A stretch of 64,000 nt of DNA, from assembly GCA_963765875.1 (NCBI GenBank), contig CAVXYK010000007.1, positions 434,001-498,000 of the forward strand, in the 5' to 3' direction. Under the pieces are notes generated by a model. It ran no database searches and had not been told where the DNA came from. It saw nothing but the letters and a program-made list of their open reading frames with translations. The position numbers and the translations under genes are program-made. The stretch comes from JAWKOK01 sp963765875 (GTDB taxonomy: Bacteria > Chloroflexota > Anaerolineae > Caldilineales > Caldilineaceae). This document shows, one piece after another, positions 52,313-60,916 of the stretch (positions are counted from its first letter, which is position 1; each line of letters opens with the position of its first letter).

Positions 52313-52730
52313 TTGTCTTGACCTTTCGGGTCATGAAGGTGACGGGGATGGAACGTCGATTGGGTGATGTGGATACGCAGAAAATTTGACTGGAACGTAA
52401 CGGAGAAATCCAGCCGTTTCTGCTTCATCAATCTTTGGATTCGCTATTTTTCGCCTTGATTTTTCTTATGCTTAATTGTAATTTAGACTACGCTCGATGG
52501 TCAAATCAAAATTAAGGAAAAAGTAAGGGCGTCGGTCTGGGTTTTTGAGCGTCAAAAGGTGTCATGCGGTGTGGGAATCTGGGTTGTGCGCTGGGCGATC
52601 TAGGTCCAGGCAGCAGCCTTCATCGCTGCCATGTTGCGGTGGCCTCATTGGAGCAGTTGCTTGTGGTTGCCGATGGTGGAAACGCGGAGGCTGGACGGCG
52701 TTTGGTTCGGAACACGGGTCGGTTCTATAT
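52313..52730. other. 418-bp AT-rich upstream region of the metallophosphoesterase
   Basis: This holds the promoter and a long 5' leader of the downstream minus-strand gene. 52440-52525 is markedly AT-rich against the surrounding sequence. No gene was seen. Confidence 0.5.
52475..52504 (-). promoter_or_regulatory. Sigma-70-type promoter of the metallophosphoesterase-DNRLRE gene
   Basis: On the minus strand TTGACC (52499-52504), 18 bases, then TACAAT (52475-52480) match the housekeeping consensus well, in an AT-rich stretch. Transcription would begin near 52468, giving a leader of about 155 bases. Confidence 0.5.
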
Positions 52731-54350
52731 TTATCGTGTTACGCTTGGGAAAAACTGCATGTGTACATCTTCGTCCTCCGGGTAAGGCGGTTGGCCGACC
52801 ACATATTCGATGTGCAACTGCGGCGCCACTCCAGCAGATATGTCATGTGCAGCTGCTGTCCGCAAACCGGAGCCGGCAAAGACAAAGACCATGGCATTCC
52901 CATCCATCCACGTGGGGAGAGAGACGATCTGCCGAACGATGGCGCCAAGATCCGGCGTCTTGTGGACATGCCCCACTTTCTCCCAGGCCGAAACATCGTC
53001 CCACGTCACAGAGCTAGTCAACGGACGAGCCGAGACATTGTAATTGGATGGCGAGAACGGTCGAGCATCGCCGCCCCGTTCGCCGGCTATTAGAAGAGAT
53101 GTCGGGGCGTTGCTAGTCTTATTGACAACGAACTCGATGTGGGCGTTCTGGATCGTCGCATTTCGGGGGACGGCTACCTCCGTGAAGCGTAAACCGACGA
53201 TCTGTGTACCGCCTGGATGGGCAACGTTTTCGACCAACTCAAGGTTGTTGCTGTTCATCGACATAGCACCAATGCCTGAGAGTTCCTCAACGTCATCGCC
53301 AGGCTGGCTGATTGCTCGCTCAAGAGCACCTTTGACATGTACTGTCGGTGCAGGTGAGGGCGTCGGGGTAGGAAGTGGGTCGCCTACAACGACCGAATCG
53401 ATGAGGATGCCACCCACCGCATAATACTCATAGAGGATTCCTCCATCACGGACAGTAACCAACATTGCGCCGAAATCGTCGCTGTGGTGCGCCACTGACT
53501 GCGGCAGCGGTGAGCTGATGTCATACAGGCTCTTGCCGCCGGTTCCGCTTACGAAGAAGGGAATCCCGCCGATCTGCAGTCGTTCATAGGAATGAGTGTG
53601 TCCACCGAATACCACGTCCGCGCCCCAGGCTTCAAACGGCCATTGCATGAACTGACTGGATCCGTGATGTGACGCGGAAGAATAGGCGGAATGATGAAAA
53701 AAGACGACGTTCCAAGCCGAGGTTGATCCGGCCAGAGCTGCCCTTAACCAATCTTGCTGGGCTAAGAGATCGCTGCGACTTGCCAGCGCACCATGGCTGT
53801 CGAGGGCAAAGAAATGGACCGGCCCCATCACGAAGTCGTAGTAGCGCTCAGTGTCTGAACTGCTTGTGCTCGCGACGCCGGGCAGACTGAAATAGTTCAG
53901 ATACTCATCTAGTCCGCCGCCGTCAGAATAGTCGTGATTCCCCAGTGTCGGAAAGAACCGACTTGTGGCAGCGTCGCCGCCGGCACACTTGGGGCCGCTC
54001 TGCACATCTTTGAGGTAGTCACAGTAATACTGGCCAACCGTATCGTCATAGCTATTGTCCAAATAGCGGTTGTCGCCGACTGTAATGATGAGATCCGGGT
54101 TCCAGCCATTGATCATGTAGGCGACAGCGGCCTCGTCTTGGGTGTCTGAACCATAGTCGCCAATGACCGCAAACCGGATGCCGGTCGGTGTTGAGGCTTG
54201 CGCCTGCAATCCATTCTTCTGGTTGGATAATGGAAGGGAACTGACCACAATGACGAGTGAAATGGCCAAAACAATGAATAAATGAGACCTGCGGGCGTCT
54301 CGTCTATTCAAAAGTGCTCTGAAAATGCTCACTGTGCCGACTTTCCTCAC
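52731..54350 (-). CDS. Secreted metallophosphoesterase (paralogue of the next gene)
   Basis: The 539-residue protein is an intact paralogue of the metallophosphoesterase downstream: a signal anchor (LFIVLAISLVIVVSSLPL), then [48 protein letters not shown] and GGHTHSYERL, which together complete the two-metal site of calcineurin-like phosphoesterases. After a short Thr-Pro linker it has the same beta-rich domain (GGTQIVGLRFTEVAVP, ARPLTSSVTWDDVSAW) but no DNRLRE domains, and it ends VHMQFFPSVTR, a possible relic of the terminal motif. GTG at 54350 is open, but GTG at 54332 has a better-placed GAGGAA and is a strong alternative. The two genes look like a tandem duplication. The substrate, a phosphomonoester or cyclic nucleotide, is unknown. 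Confidence 0.88.
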   Translation of the reverse strand: MRKVGTVSIFRALLNRRDARRSHLFIVLAISLVIVVSSLPLSNQKNGLQAQASTPTGIRFAVIGDYGSDTQDEAAVAYMINGWNPDLIITVGDNRYLDNSYDDTVGQYYCDYLKDVQSGPKCAGGDAATSRFFPTLGNHDYSDGGGLDEYLNYFSLPGVASTSSSDTERYYDFVMGPVHFFALDSHGALASRSDLLAQQDWLRAALAGSTSAWNVVFFHHSAYSSASHHGSSQFMQWPFEAWGADVVFGGHTHSYERLQIGGIPFFVSGTGGKSLYDISSPLPQSVAHHSDDFGAMLVTVRDGGILYEYYAVGGILIDSVVVGDPLPTPTPSPAPTVHVKGALERAISQPGDDVEELSGIGAMSMNSNNLELVENVAHPGGTQIVGLRFTEVAVPRNATIQNAHIEFVVNKTSNAPTSLLIAGERGGDARPFSPSNYNVSARPLTSSVTWDDVSAWEKVGHVHKTPDLGAIVRQIVSLPTWMDGNAMVFVFAGSGLRTAAAHDISAGVAPQLHIEYVVGQPPYPEDEDVHMQFFPSVTR

Positions 54351-54792
54351 TGGGCCTTATGCTGGATAGCCAGATTTGGGCATAAAAAATGGCGAACACG
54401 TAAACGCGACGCCTTGGTCTGCCTATCGCAGTAATGCCTCGTGACTTGACCGGCCGATGGCATTTACCACTATTCACAAGTGTCTTCAGAATCTGTCACT
54501 TGTCAGACTTCTCACGGTCATGGATTGCACGTCACATCAGCAGGCCGGTCAACTAGGACGCTCTCAACAGTATAATGGGGCAACCTTACGAAAGTTATTA
54601 CGGCCGTAAAATCGTTTGCGCAGACCGAAGTTTGTCGCGCATACGAAGGGAGCACGAGTATCAAGTGGCGTTCATCCCCAAGTATCGCCAGAAAGCAGCA
54701 AAAAAAAGTGGGTGACAGTGCTGCTTTATTGGGTGAAAGGACATCGCGTGATTAGAATCGGCCTACGAAGCGTATGGAATGACCTACAGTAT
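54351..54792. other. 442-bp intergenic region with an IS200/IS605 relic
   Basis: This lies between the divergently oriented metallophosphoesterase and the 3' end of the NagZ-type gene. Apart from the transposase relic listed separately, no gene was seen. The sequence is AT-richer than its neighbours. Confidence 0.45.
54629..54715 (+). pseudogene. Relic of an IS200/IS605-type TnpA transposase N-terminus
   Basis: The plus strand reads SLSRIRREHEYQVAFIPKYR then QKAAKKSG and a stop. EYQVAFIPKYRxK closely matches the N-terminal block of IS200/IS605 TnpA enzymes (YHxVFxPKYRRK). The catalytic HUH and Tyr regions are absent, so only a short fragment remains. No flanking hairpins of an intact element were seen. 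Confidence 0.5.
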
Positions 54793-56019
54793 TCAAATCT
54801 GTGCAATCCGGTTCTTGAGATTCATGATGCGTTGATACGAGGCATTGATTCTCGACTCGTCGATCACTCCGTCAGCCAGCAATTGGCGAATGGCATCGGC
54901 GGCACGGGCAGCCGATCTGCCGGTGTAGGTGATGTTGTTGCCCAGCGCAATAATGTCCACGCCGGCAAGTACGGCACGCTGCACCGCGTCTTCGAGACGA
55001 TATTGGTTCGTAATGGCGCGCATCGACATGTCGTCTGACATGACCACGCCGTTGTAGCCCAGCTGCTCTCTGAGGATGCCGGTGATGATCGGGCGCGAGA
55101 GCGTTGCCGGTACTTCGGTATCAAGGTTATCGTTGTAGATGTGGGCTGTCATGATCACGTCGGCCTTGCCGGCCTCGATCAACGCTCTGTAGGGCTCCAG
55201 TTCCTGCTCGTTCCAGGAGTTGGTGACGTCCACGAAACCATAGTGGCTGTCCTGTCGAGAGCTGCCGTGTCCCGGGAAGTGTTTGAGCGTGCAAAGCACA
55301 TCGTGATCGTGGTGAGCTTGGACGACCGTAGATGCATGGCGGACGACCCTGGCCGGATCGGCCGAAAAGCTGCGTTCAAAACGGGCGATGACCGGATTGC
55401 TCGGATTGGTATTGAGGTCGACCACCGGCGCAAGATTTAGGTTGATGCCTAGGGCGGCCAGTGTCTCGGCAGTGGCCGACGCGTAGTTGTAGGTCTCTTC
55501 CGGATCGTCGATAAAGCCAAGATAGGCCGCTGATACCGTCGGCGGAAAGCCATAGGCTTCGTTTAGCCGGCTCACGATCCCGCCTTCTTGATCAATGGTG
55601 ATGAAGAGGGGCAGGTCACTTGCCGCTTGCAATGACGCTGTCAGCGCCTTGACCTGTCTCGAAGCGAAAGTGCTCCTTTCGATGTTGTAGGCAAACAGAA
55701 CCACCGAACCAATGTGGTGCTCGTGAATGTCCTGAAGGATCTGGCTTTCTTCGCTGATGATGCGACCTCGAAAGCCGACCAGCAGCATCTGGCCAATCTT
55801 TACATCGAGAGAGGGATCGGGCATCACCGCAGGATTGAGCGCGTTGACGGGAAGCGGCGGAATCTTGGGGAATGTCAGATGTTCGGCGCTGGCTTGGGCA
55901 AAGAGTAGGGGCGCAACCGGTGAGGTGCAGCCGGCCAATAGGCCAACGGCGGCCAGCTGACCACCCTGCAATAAGAGCCGACGGCGTGTGATACGCCTGT
56001 TAGATCGAGAATCGGTCAT
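54793..56019 (-). CDS. Beta-N-acetylhexosaminidase, GH3 NagZ-type lipoprotein
   Basis: This protein of about 408 residues is a family GH3 N-acetylhexosaminidase. Known NagZ enzymes remove N-acetylglucosamine from muropeptides during peptidoglycan recycling. The KHFPGHGSSRQDSHYGFVDV motif, whose His and Asp form the acid-base dyad in the NagZ group, and the nucleophile Asp in GVVMSDDMSMRAI are intact. FITIDQEGGIVSRL is also typical. The ATG at 56019 yields a twin-arginine-like RRRLLLQGG sequence and a lipobox LLAGC with Cys31, so it is an exported lipoprotein, unlike cytoplasmic NagZ of enterobacteria. Frames open further upstream run into the terminator of the tmRNA gene and are not used. Confidence 0.92.
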   Translation of the reverse strand: MTDSRSNRRITRRRLLLQGGQLAAVGLLAGCTSPVAPLLFAQASAEHLTFPKIPPLPVNALNPAVMPDPSLDVKIGQMLLVGFRGRIISEESQILQDIHEHHIGSVVLFAYNIERSTFASRQVKALTASLQAASDLPLFITIDQEGGIVSRLNEAYGFPPTVSAAYLGFIDDPEETYNYASATAETLAALGINLNLAPVVDLNTNPSNPVIARFERSFSADPARVVRHASTVVQAHHDHDVLCTLKHFPGHGSSRQDSHYGFVDVTNSWNEQELEPYRALIEAGKADVIMTAHIYNDNLDTEVPATLSRPIITGILREQLGYNGVVMSDDMSMRAITNQYRLEDAVQRAVLAGVDIIALGNNITYTGRSAARAADAIRQLLADGVIDESRINASYQRIMNLKNRIAQI

Positions 56020-56122
56020 ATTTGTAAACCGAGGAAGGGTCCCAGAACAGAAACAACAATACGGATAACACCCGAAATGGTACGTCGCAGCGTCGAATTT
56101 GACAAGTTTTGTCAAGGGAAGG

Positions 56123-56158
56123 AAAAAGGCGATCTGGATCAATACCAGATCGCCTTTT
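56123..56158 (-). terminator. Rho-independent terminator after tmRNA
   Basis: GGCGATCTGG and CCAGATCGCC form a perfect 10-bp stem with a seven-base loop. On the minus strand it is followed by TTTTT; on the plus strand by TTTT, so it may work in both directions. Confidence 0.88.
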
Positions 56159-56161
56159 GTT

Positions 56162-56570
56162 TGGTGGAGATGGCGGGAATCGAACCCGCGTCCGAAACAT
56201 TTGTCCAGTGACGTCTACAGGCATAGTCACTCATTTGGTGTTTCGCCGGAGGGACTCGGTGTGACGCGATTCACATCTCCGGCTAGCCGATAGTCTTAGG
56301 CAACCTTATCGGCGTACAGTTGCCGCAACCCTGCAGTGTATGACGGTTACCGTTCGACCTGAGAGTACCATCGAGCCGGACCGTGACTCTGGTTAGAGAG
56401 TCAGATGCCTAGCTTACGCAGCCATCGCAGCAGGAGCGTTGACGGTCGGGAAAGCAAAGGCATTACCAAGTGTTATTGGCATTTATATGGTTTTGAGCCT
56501 TTTTAACGTAGTCGACACTCTACGGCCCGCAATCACAAAACTTCCTGCCCCGTCGAAGCCTGTCATCCCC
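56162..56570 (-). ncRNA. ssrA: Transfer-messenger RNA (tmRNA, SsrA)
   Basis: The 3' end is unmistakable: on the minus strand GCGGGTTCGATTCCCGC forms the T arm, followed by the acceptor strand CATCTCC, A and CCA. The 5' end begins GGGGATGACAGGCTTCGACG, whose first seven bases pair with the acceptor strand (one G-U pair). tmRNA with SmpB rescues stalled ribosomes. The tag starts at GCC (56480-56478) and must end with the GCT GCG TAA at 56414-56422, but the distance is 67 bases. Removing one T from ACTTGG (near 56468) restores one frame, ANNTGNAFAF then PTVNAPAAMAA. As written, the frame from GCC stops after five codons. Length is about 409 nt. Confidence 0.95.
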
Positions 56571-56583
56571 AAACTACTTCGCT

Positions 56584-56612
56584 ACTTTAGCACAAATGGT
56601 CGGAAAAGTAAA
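56584..56612 (-). promoter_or_regulatory. Candidate promoter of the tmRNA gene
   Basis: On the minus strand TTTACT (56607-56612), 17 bases, then TAAAGT (56584-56589) stand 13 to 14 bases before the mature tmRNA 5' end. The leader would be removed by RNase P. Confidence 0.4.
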
Positions 56613-56642
56613 GATCTATGCCTCGATTTCTAATGGTATCGC

Positions 56643-59090
56643 TCAGTCCTTCCCTACATCGACTTTTGGTAAATGGATCCGATACGGGTTGAGCAGGATA
56701 TCGACTTGTGCATTGTGGCGTGTCCCGTGGTCTTTGCCTGTGGTCTCGGCCGCCAATGTGATCCGATCCATGGCCACATTGCCCGGCGCTATCCTCAGAT
56801 CGAAGTGAATCGTGACGGCGTTCTGTGAAGAGATCGTGCCCTCCCAGACGATAGTCTGGACGTTGCCGTCCGACGTCATATTGGCGTCGCCGCTGGAGGC
56901 ATGGAGCGAACCGGGCACCAAGGCCAGTTCCGCTGGGACAACGCTCACGAAGGTCATTCCTGCCTGCGATGAAGGCGAAGTCGAGTTTTCGAGCACTGCA
57001 AGTACCTGGGTCGATTCTCCACTGGCGACCATCTCCGGTGTCGCCTGCAGATGCAGAGGCTTCTGTGTCGTGAAGCGCTCGTCGGCGCCGATGTCAGCCC
57101 TGTAGAGGCCGTCGCTGTTGCCATCCAGCGGGCGCGGCTCGCCATCGATATCCGGCAGGCGCGATATTTGTCCATAGTCGCCGGCTTGATCGATAAGTTT
57201 GGAATCCGCGTTCAGATGAAGATCTCCGTTTCCCCGGTCAACAAAGCTTGGGTCCACGTAGCGATCTGACTTGGACGAGCTCAGTCCACTCACGTCAATG
57301 ATGTTGGCCCAGAAATTATTCTGTTCACGAACAATGCTGCCGCCCGAATGTGAGAGCCCAAAGTCGTGGCCCGTTAGAATCGTTGCCGCCAAGTGCACAT
57401 TGCTGTCCGTTGATTGCAGGCCAACGCTGTAGCCGTCTTCGCCGTCTGGACTGCCGCCTGAACCTGCCGAAGTTGAAGCGATCGTACTATGGACCAGGGA
57501 AACGTTGGCGTCCAGAAGGGCGAGACCCGAAGCATTGCCGCCCGGTTTTCCGGTACAGGAATAGCAGTCCATGGTTGTTCCATTGCCGGCGCTGACTCGC
57601 CAGACGGATACGCCGACGATCTCCCCGGAAGCTATGTTGTTTGCCGTTAGCCCAGTAGCACTGCCGCCATCGTTGCCGTAGTAGGCGTAGTAGAACTGAT
57701 GTGGCGCTGACTGCGCGCTGATTGAGCGAATGGCGGTGACATTGATTAGCATTTGCTCTGTGTCGGTAACGTGAATACCATAGGATGTTAACCCGCCATA
57801 CCCGCCCCGCACGTTACTGATCATGCTCTTGAGCAATGCGAGGCTATTGGCGTCGTCGACAAACAGGCCACGGCCGTCGGCGCTTCGACCTTGACCAATC
57901 ACATTTCGTATTTCGATCTCCTCAAGCCTAATGTCCCCTGCCTGCCGAAGCGATACGCCATGTACATCGAGCGGTGGCGGCACACAATAGGGAGAATCGG
58001 GTGACGCAGCGCCAACCGTCTCGGCCGACCCCCTAGACTCAGGTGACATGCCAAGGTCTATGTGTACATTTTTCAGCTGGATTGTGTTGGCGTCTTCAGC
58101 CAGGATTCCGCTGTTCAACGGACTGCCGTGGCCGGCATGCGCATAGAGCGGGCCAATCGTTGAATTGTGGACAGAGAGCTGACAACCGCTCGTGCGCATG
58201 CCTGCAAATGCTCCGGCCCCGAAATCACAATACCGCGCCAAACCGGAGCAGGGAGCACCGGCGCGTAGATTGCGAATTTCAATGTCATTCACCTTTAGCG
58301 TGCTATCGCGGGCATCGATTCCAATTGCCTGCCCACCGCTTCCATAGCAGTAGTAGAGATCGCTACCTTCGCCGGCATCACCCGCCGTCAGATCCGTGAT
58401 GGCAGAGGACTCGATTGTGATCGAATATGCGCCGTTGACTGCGATTCCAGTAGCGTTCCCACCTCTAAATTTGCCTTGGCCGTCCTGTGGATAGGTTTCG
58501 GGGTATCCATTTCCGCCAGCTAGATGCCGGATCTGTAGATCGATTGCGCGCAGGGTTCCTCGTCCCGACAAAGATAACGCTGTCACCTGTTCCCCATCAT
58601 AGTGGGTGCTTGATCCGGGCTCGCCGGCCAGATCTCGGATGACGATGTGCTCGAGCGCAATGCCGGTGTTGGATATCACCAAGCCGGAGGTCAACAGGCC
58701 GCGACCGTCAAGCACGAGATGGCTGAGTGTCATCGACTGGGTATCGCTGGCCTGTAAAATCGGCCCGACTGACGCTGTCAGCGTGGTTGTGGCCACATCT
58801 GAGCCGCGTATGGTGAGCTGGTTGCGTACGGTCAGTGTTTCAGAGAAGACACCGGCGCCAACGATGATTTCGCCGCCGGTTGCCGATGCGTCTATGGCCG
58901 GCTGGATCGATGCATAATCGCAGGTTGGTGGTCCGGACGTGCAGACTGTTAGGGTGGACGTGCTCTCCGCTTGCGCGATCCCCGTTGACAGCAGTGTCAA
59001 TGCCCCGGTCAGCGAGACTGCGACAATGAGTAGGAAGAGAAGGTTGAAGTTCGAAGGCGAACGGCGTGAGACAATTGCTGGGCGAAGCAT
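56643..59090 (-). CDS. Secreted right-handed beta-helix protein with DUF11-like C-terminal domain
   Basis: The protein of about 815 residues has a signal peptide (FLLIVAVSLTGALTLLSTGIAQA) and then CDYASIQPAIDAS with the typical opening of parallel beta-helix adhesins (ASIQPAIDASATGGEIIVGAGVF). Many short repeats follow, such as NTGIALEHIVIRDLAG and DTQSMTLSHLVLDGRG, consistent with a pectate-lyase-like solenoid of about 500 residues. The end contains LATPEMVASGESTQVLAVLEN-like beta-sandwich sequence of the DUF11 type and finishes near YRIHLPKVDVGKD, a variant of the LPxV end motif. GGAGG six bases before the ATG at 59090 decides the start. It is probably a surface protein; enzymatic activity is not evident. 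Genes of this type are common in the genus-level neighbourhood but I recognise no substrate. Confidence 0.85.
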   Translation of the reverse strand: MLRPAIVSRRSPSNFNLLFLLIVAVSLTGALTLLSTGIAQAESTSTLTVCTSGPPTCDYASIQPAIDASATGGEIIVGAGVFSETLTVRNQLTIRGSDVATTTLTASVGPILQASDTQSMTLSHLVLDGRGLLTSGLVISNTGIALEHIVIRDLAGEPGSSTHYDGEQVTALSLSGRGTLRAIDLQIRHLAGGNGYPETYPQDGQGKFRGGNATGIAVNGAYSITIESSAITDLTAGDAGEGSDLYYCYGSGGQAIGIDARDSTLKVNDIEIRNLRAGAPCSGLARYCDFGAGAFAGMRTSGCQLSVHNSTIGPLYAHAGHGSPLNSGILAEDANTIQLKNVHIDLGMSPESRGSAETVGAASPDSPYCVPPPLDVHGVSLRQAGDIRLEEIEIRNVIGQGRSADGRGLFVDDANSLALLKSMISNVRGGYGGLTSYGIHVTDTEQMLINVTAIRSISAQSAPHQFYYAYYGNDGGSATGLTANNIASGEIVGVSVWRVSAGNGTTMDCYSCTGKPGGNASGLALLDANVSLVHSTIASTSAGSGGSPDGEDGYSVGLQSTDSNVHLAATILTGHDFGLSHSGGSIVREQNNFWANIIDVSGLSSSKSDRYVDPSFVDRGNGDLHLNADSKLIDQAGDYGQISRLPDIDGEPRPLDGNSDGLYRADIGADERFTTQKPLHLQATPEMVASGESTQVLAVLENSTSPSSQAGMTFVSVVPAELALVPGSLHASSGDANMTSDGNVQTIVWEGTISSQNAVTIHFDLRIAPGNVAMDRITLAAETTGKDHGTRHNAQVDILLNPYRIHLPKVDVGKD

Positions 59091-59445
59091 AGGCGACCTC
59101 CAAGATAAGAATTTCGCTGACACCGTTCGCACCGAGCTTGCAAACGCGTCAGATGCAGCTTGGTTTGGCTTAAGAATTCAGCTCGTCTACATAGAGACGT
59201 TTGGGCGTTCTTTCTAGATACGAAATGTGGGCTTTCATGGTTTGTGGAGACTGCAACTGCGGGAGTGAACGATCTCGGCGATTGAAAGCCGGCATGTATA
59301 CGCAAGCAGTGCGACGCCGGAAAGGCCTACTCTGTGTTTGGATCTCACATGCACTCCCCGGGGGTTGGAACTCGCGACATTTCGTGGCGATGGATCCTGC
59401 TTGCGGCCTATCTCGACCACTCTAGTCGGCTTCATCTTGATTGCT
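59091..59445. other. 355-bp intergenic region
   Basis: This lies between the beta-helix gene, whose start is at 59090, and the end of the TolB-like gene. No gene or clear RNA was found. A plus-strand stretch from 59338 can be translated as a hydrophobic peptide but has no start signal or homologue I recognise. Confidence 0.45.
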
Positions 59446-60575
59446 CTAAGGACTTGGGCTCCATTCCGGCAATACATCACCGGGGAACGTGGTCACGGAC
59501 CTTGCATTATCACCGTCTGCGTCCATGATTCTGATCCCATCGGTGAAGTATGCAATCCATTGGCCATCAGGCGACCAGCGACCGTTGCTTCCTTCCTCCG
59601 CCAGCACAACCGGATCGCCGGGCATCTCTCCAACCGAAATCTTGTAGAGCGTATTGGGTGAGTCTAACGGGCCACGATCGGCCACGATCGCATGCCCATC
59701 CGGCGACCAGTCGATGTCGACCACCGTGCTTGCTTCGGGAAAGGCTGTGGACAATTGCCTTAACTGAGTGCCGTCGTTTGAGATTGCATAGAGGATCGTC
59801 TCTACACGACTGAAGTAGGCGATCTACTTGCCGTCTGGAGACCAGGCGAAGGGCCATTGCCATTGAGGCGTCACACCATTACTGTAAGGGGGAAACGTAT
59901 GCATGCAACTCAGACATATCGGCTTCGATCCGTCGGCTTCGATGACATGTAGTCCCAGATATCCGCTGTCGCCCACTAAGCCCTTGTAGGCGATCTGTTC
60001 GTCAACCGGCGACCAGGCTGGTTGGCGACCGCTGGCAATGCCTCTTTGTGAGGCTCCGTCCGCAGTGACAACGTAGATGTTCTGGTCTTCTTCAGCAACG
60101 GGATATCTTTCCAAGACGATTCTGGTGCTGTCACCCGACCACGATGGGTTGAGGTCGAGGGATTGCCCTGGGTGACACGCCGCATGCCATCGCCGTCTGC
60201 ATTCATTACAGTGATGGCAGGGACCGCAGAGGGACCTAGAGGCTCGACATCCACCAAGAAGAAGTTCGTGAAGAGTATCTGTTGCCCGTCGGGAGACCAC
60301 TTGCCTCCCTCATTGTTCAATTCGTGATCGGTCAGCTGTCTCTGATCGGATCCGTCTGTATTCATCAGCCAGATTTGGCGCTCGCCGGTGCCAGGGCGAG
60401 CGCGGTCACTCGAGAATGGAATGTGTGACTGTGGCAGTGGAAGGGCCGGCTTGACGATAACAGGTAGAAAAAGCGAGTGATTCACATTGTCATCTGCGGC
60501 TACGATCTCTGGAATACCAACTGCGCCGACAAGGAAAAGCGCCAGACATAGTAGCAGTCTTACCGATTTTCCCAT
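59446..60575 (-). pseudogene. TolB-like PD40 beta-propeller protein (one frameshift and one in-frame stop)
   Basis: This is an exported protein with a signal peptide (LLLCLALFLVGAVGIPEIVA), a NHSLFLPVIVKP segment that resembles the LPxV end motif of other secreted proteins here, and WD40-like PD40 repeats typical of TolB and related propellers (GGKWSPDGQQILFTNF, QPAWSPVDEQIAYKG, GRWSPDGQWIAYFTD). The frame changes at 60159-60161, where CCC should probably be CCCC, restoring GNPLDLNPSWSGDSTRIV. At 59824-59826 a TAG interrupts SPDGK-IAYFS, where Gln (CAG) would be expected, and the frame then continues to WSPSP at 59446. The nonsense codon cannot be explained by an indel. GGAGG five bases before the ATG at 60575 supports the start. 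Confidence 0.78.
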
Positions 60576-60709
60576 GAGAACCTCCAACGAGGATGTTGGA
60601 GCGATGATTCATGACAGGTTCATCAACAATGCGTTGATTGTCGATGCAGGGATACGGCCCGTCCTTCTGTGAGAATCTTTCAGCCTTTGCGATAAGGTTG
60701 AAGCTACGA

Positions 60710-60916
60710 CTATCCCACGGATCGGATGTCGTCGCCATCGCAGATCTTGCAGTTGAGTGAATGACCAAGGAATCGGGCGCGGCCTTCTTCGCTCTGCACC
60801 CAGGGGCGGTTGTTGAGGGGTGGATCGTGGCGGACGTGCTGGCCGTGGCCGCAGTCGAGCACGGCCACCCAGTCGCTGACTTCATCCTGTCGATAGCCAA
60901 TGATCTTGCGAATCAT
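60710..60916 (-). CDS. DUF3565 domain-containing small protein
   Basis: This 68-residue protein matches the DUF3565 family closely: IGYRQDEVSDWVAVLDCGHG, then QHVRHDPPLNNRPWVQSEEG and a C-terminal LNCKICDG. The HVRHxPPxxxRPWV block and the CG/CxxC-type cysteines suggest a small metal-binding or redox protein, but no function is known. Its ATG overlaps the TGA of the sfsA gene by four bases (ATGA), so translation is coupled. The family is often encoded next to sfsA or small regulators; the link is not explained. Confidence 0.88.
   Translation of the reverse strand: MIRKIIGYRQDEVSDWVAVLDCGHGQHVRHDPPLNNRPWVQSEEGRARFLGHSLNCKICDGDDIRSVG

Noticed and set aside
59330..59420. Possible tRNA or tmRNA-like arm (GGTTGGAACTC)
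   Set aside because: No acceptor or anticodon stem could be built, and the T-loop consensus TTC is not present.
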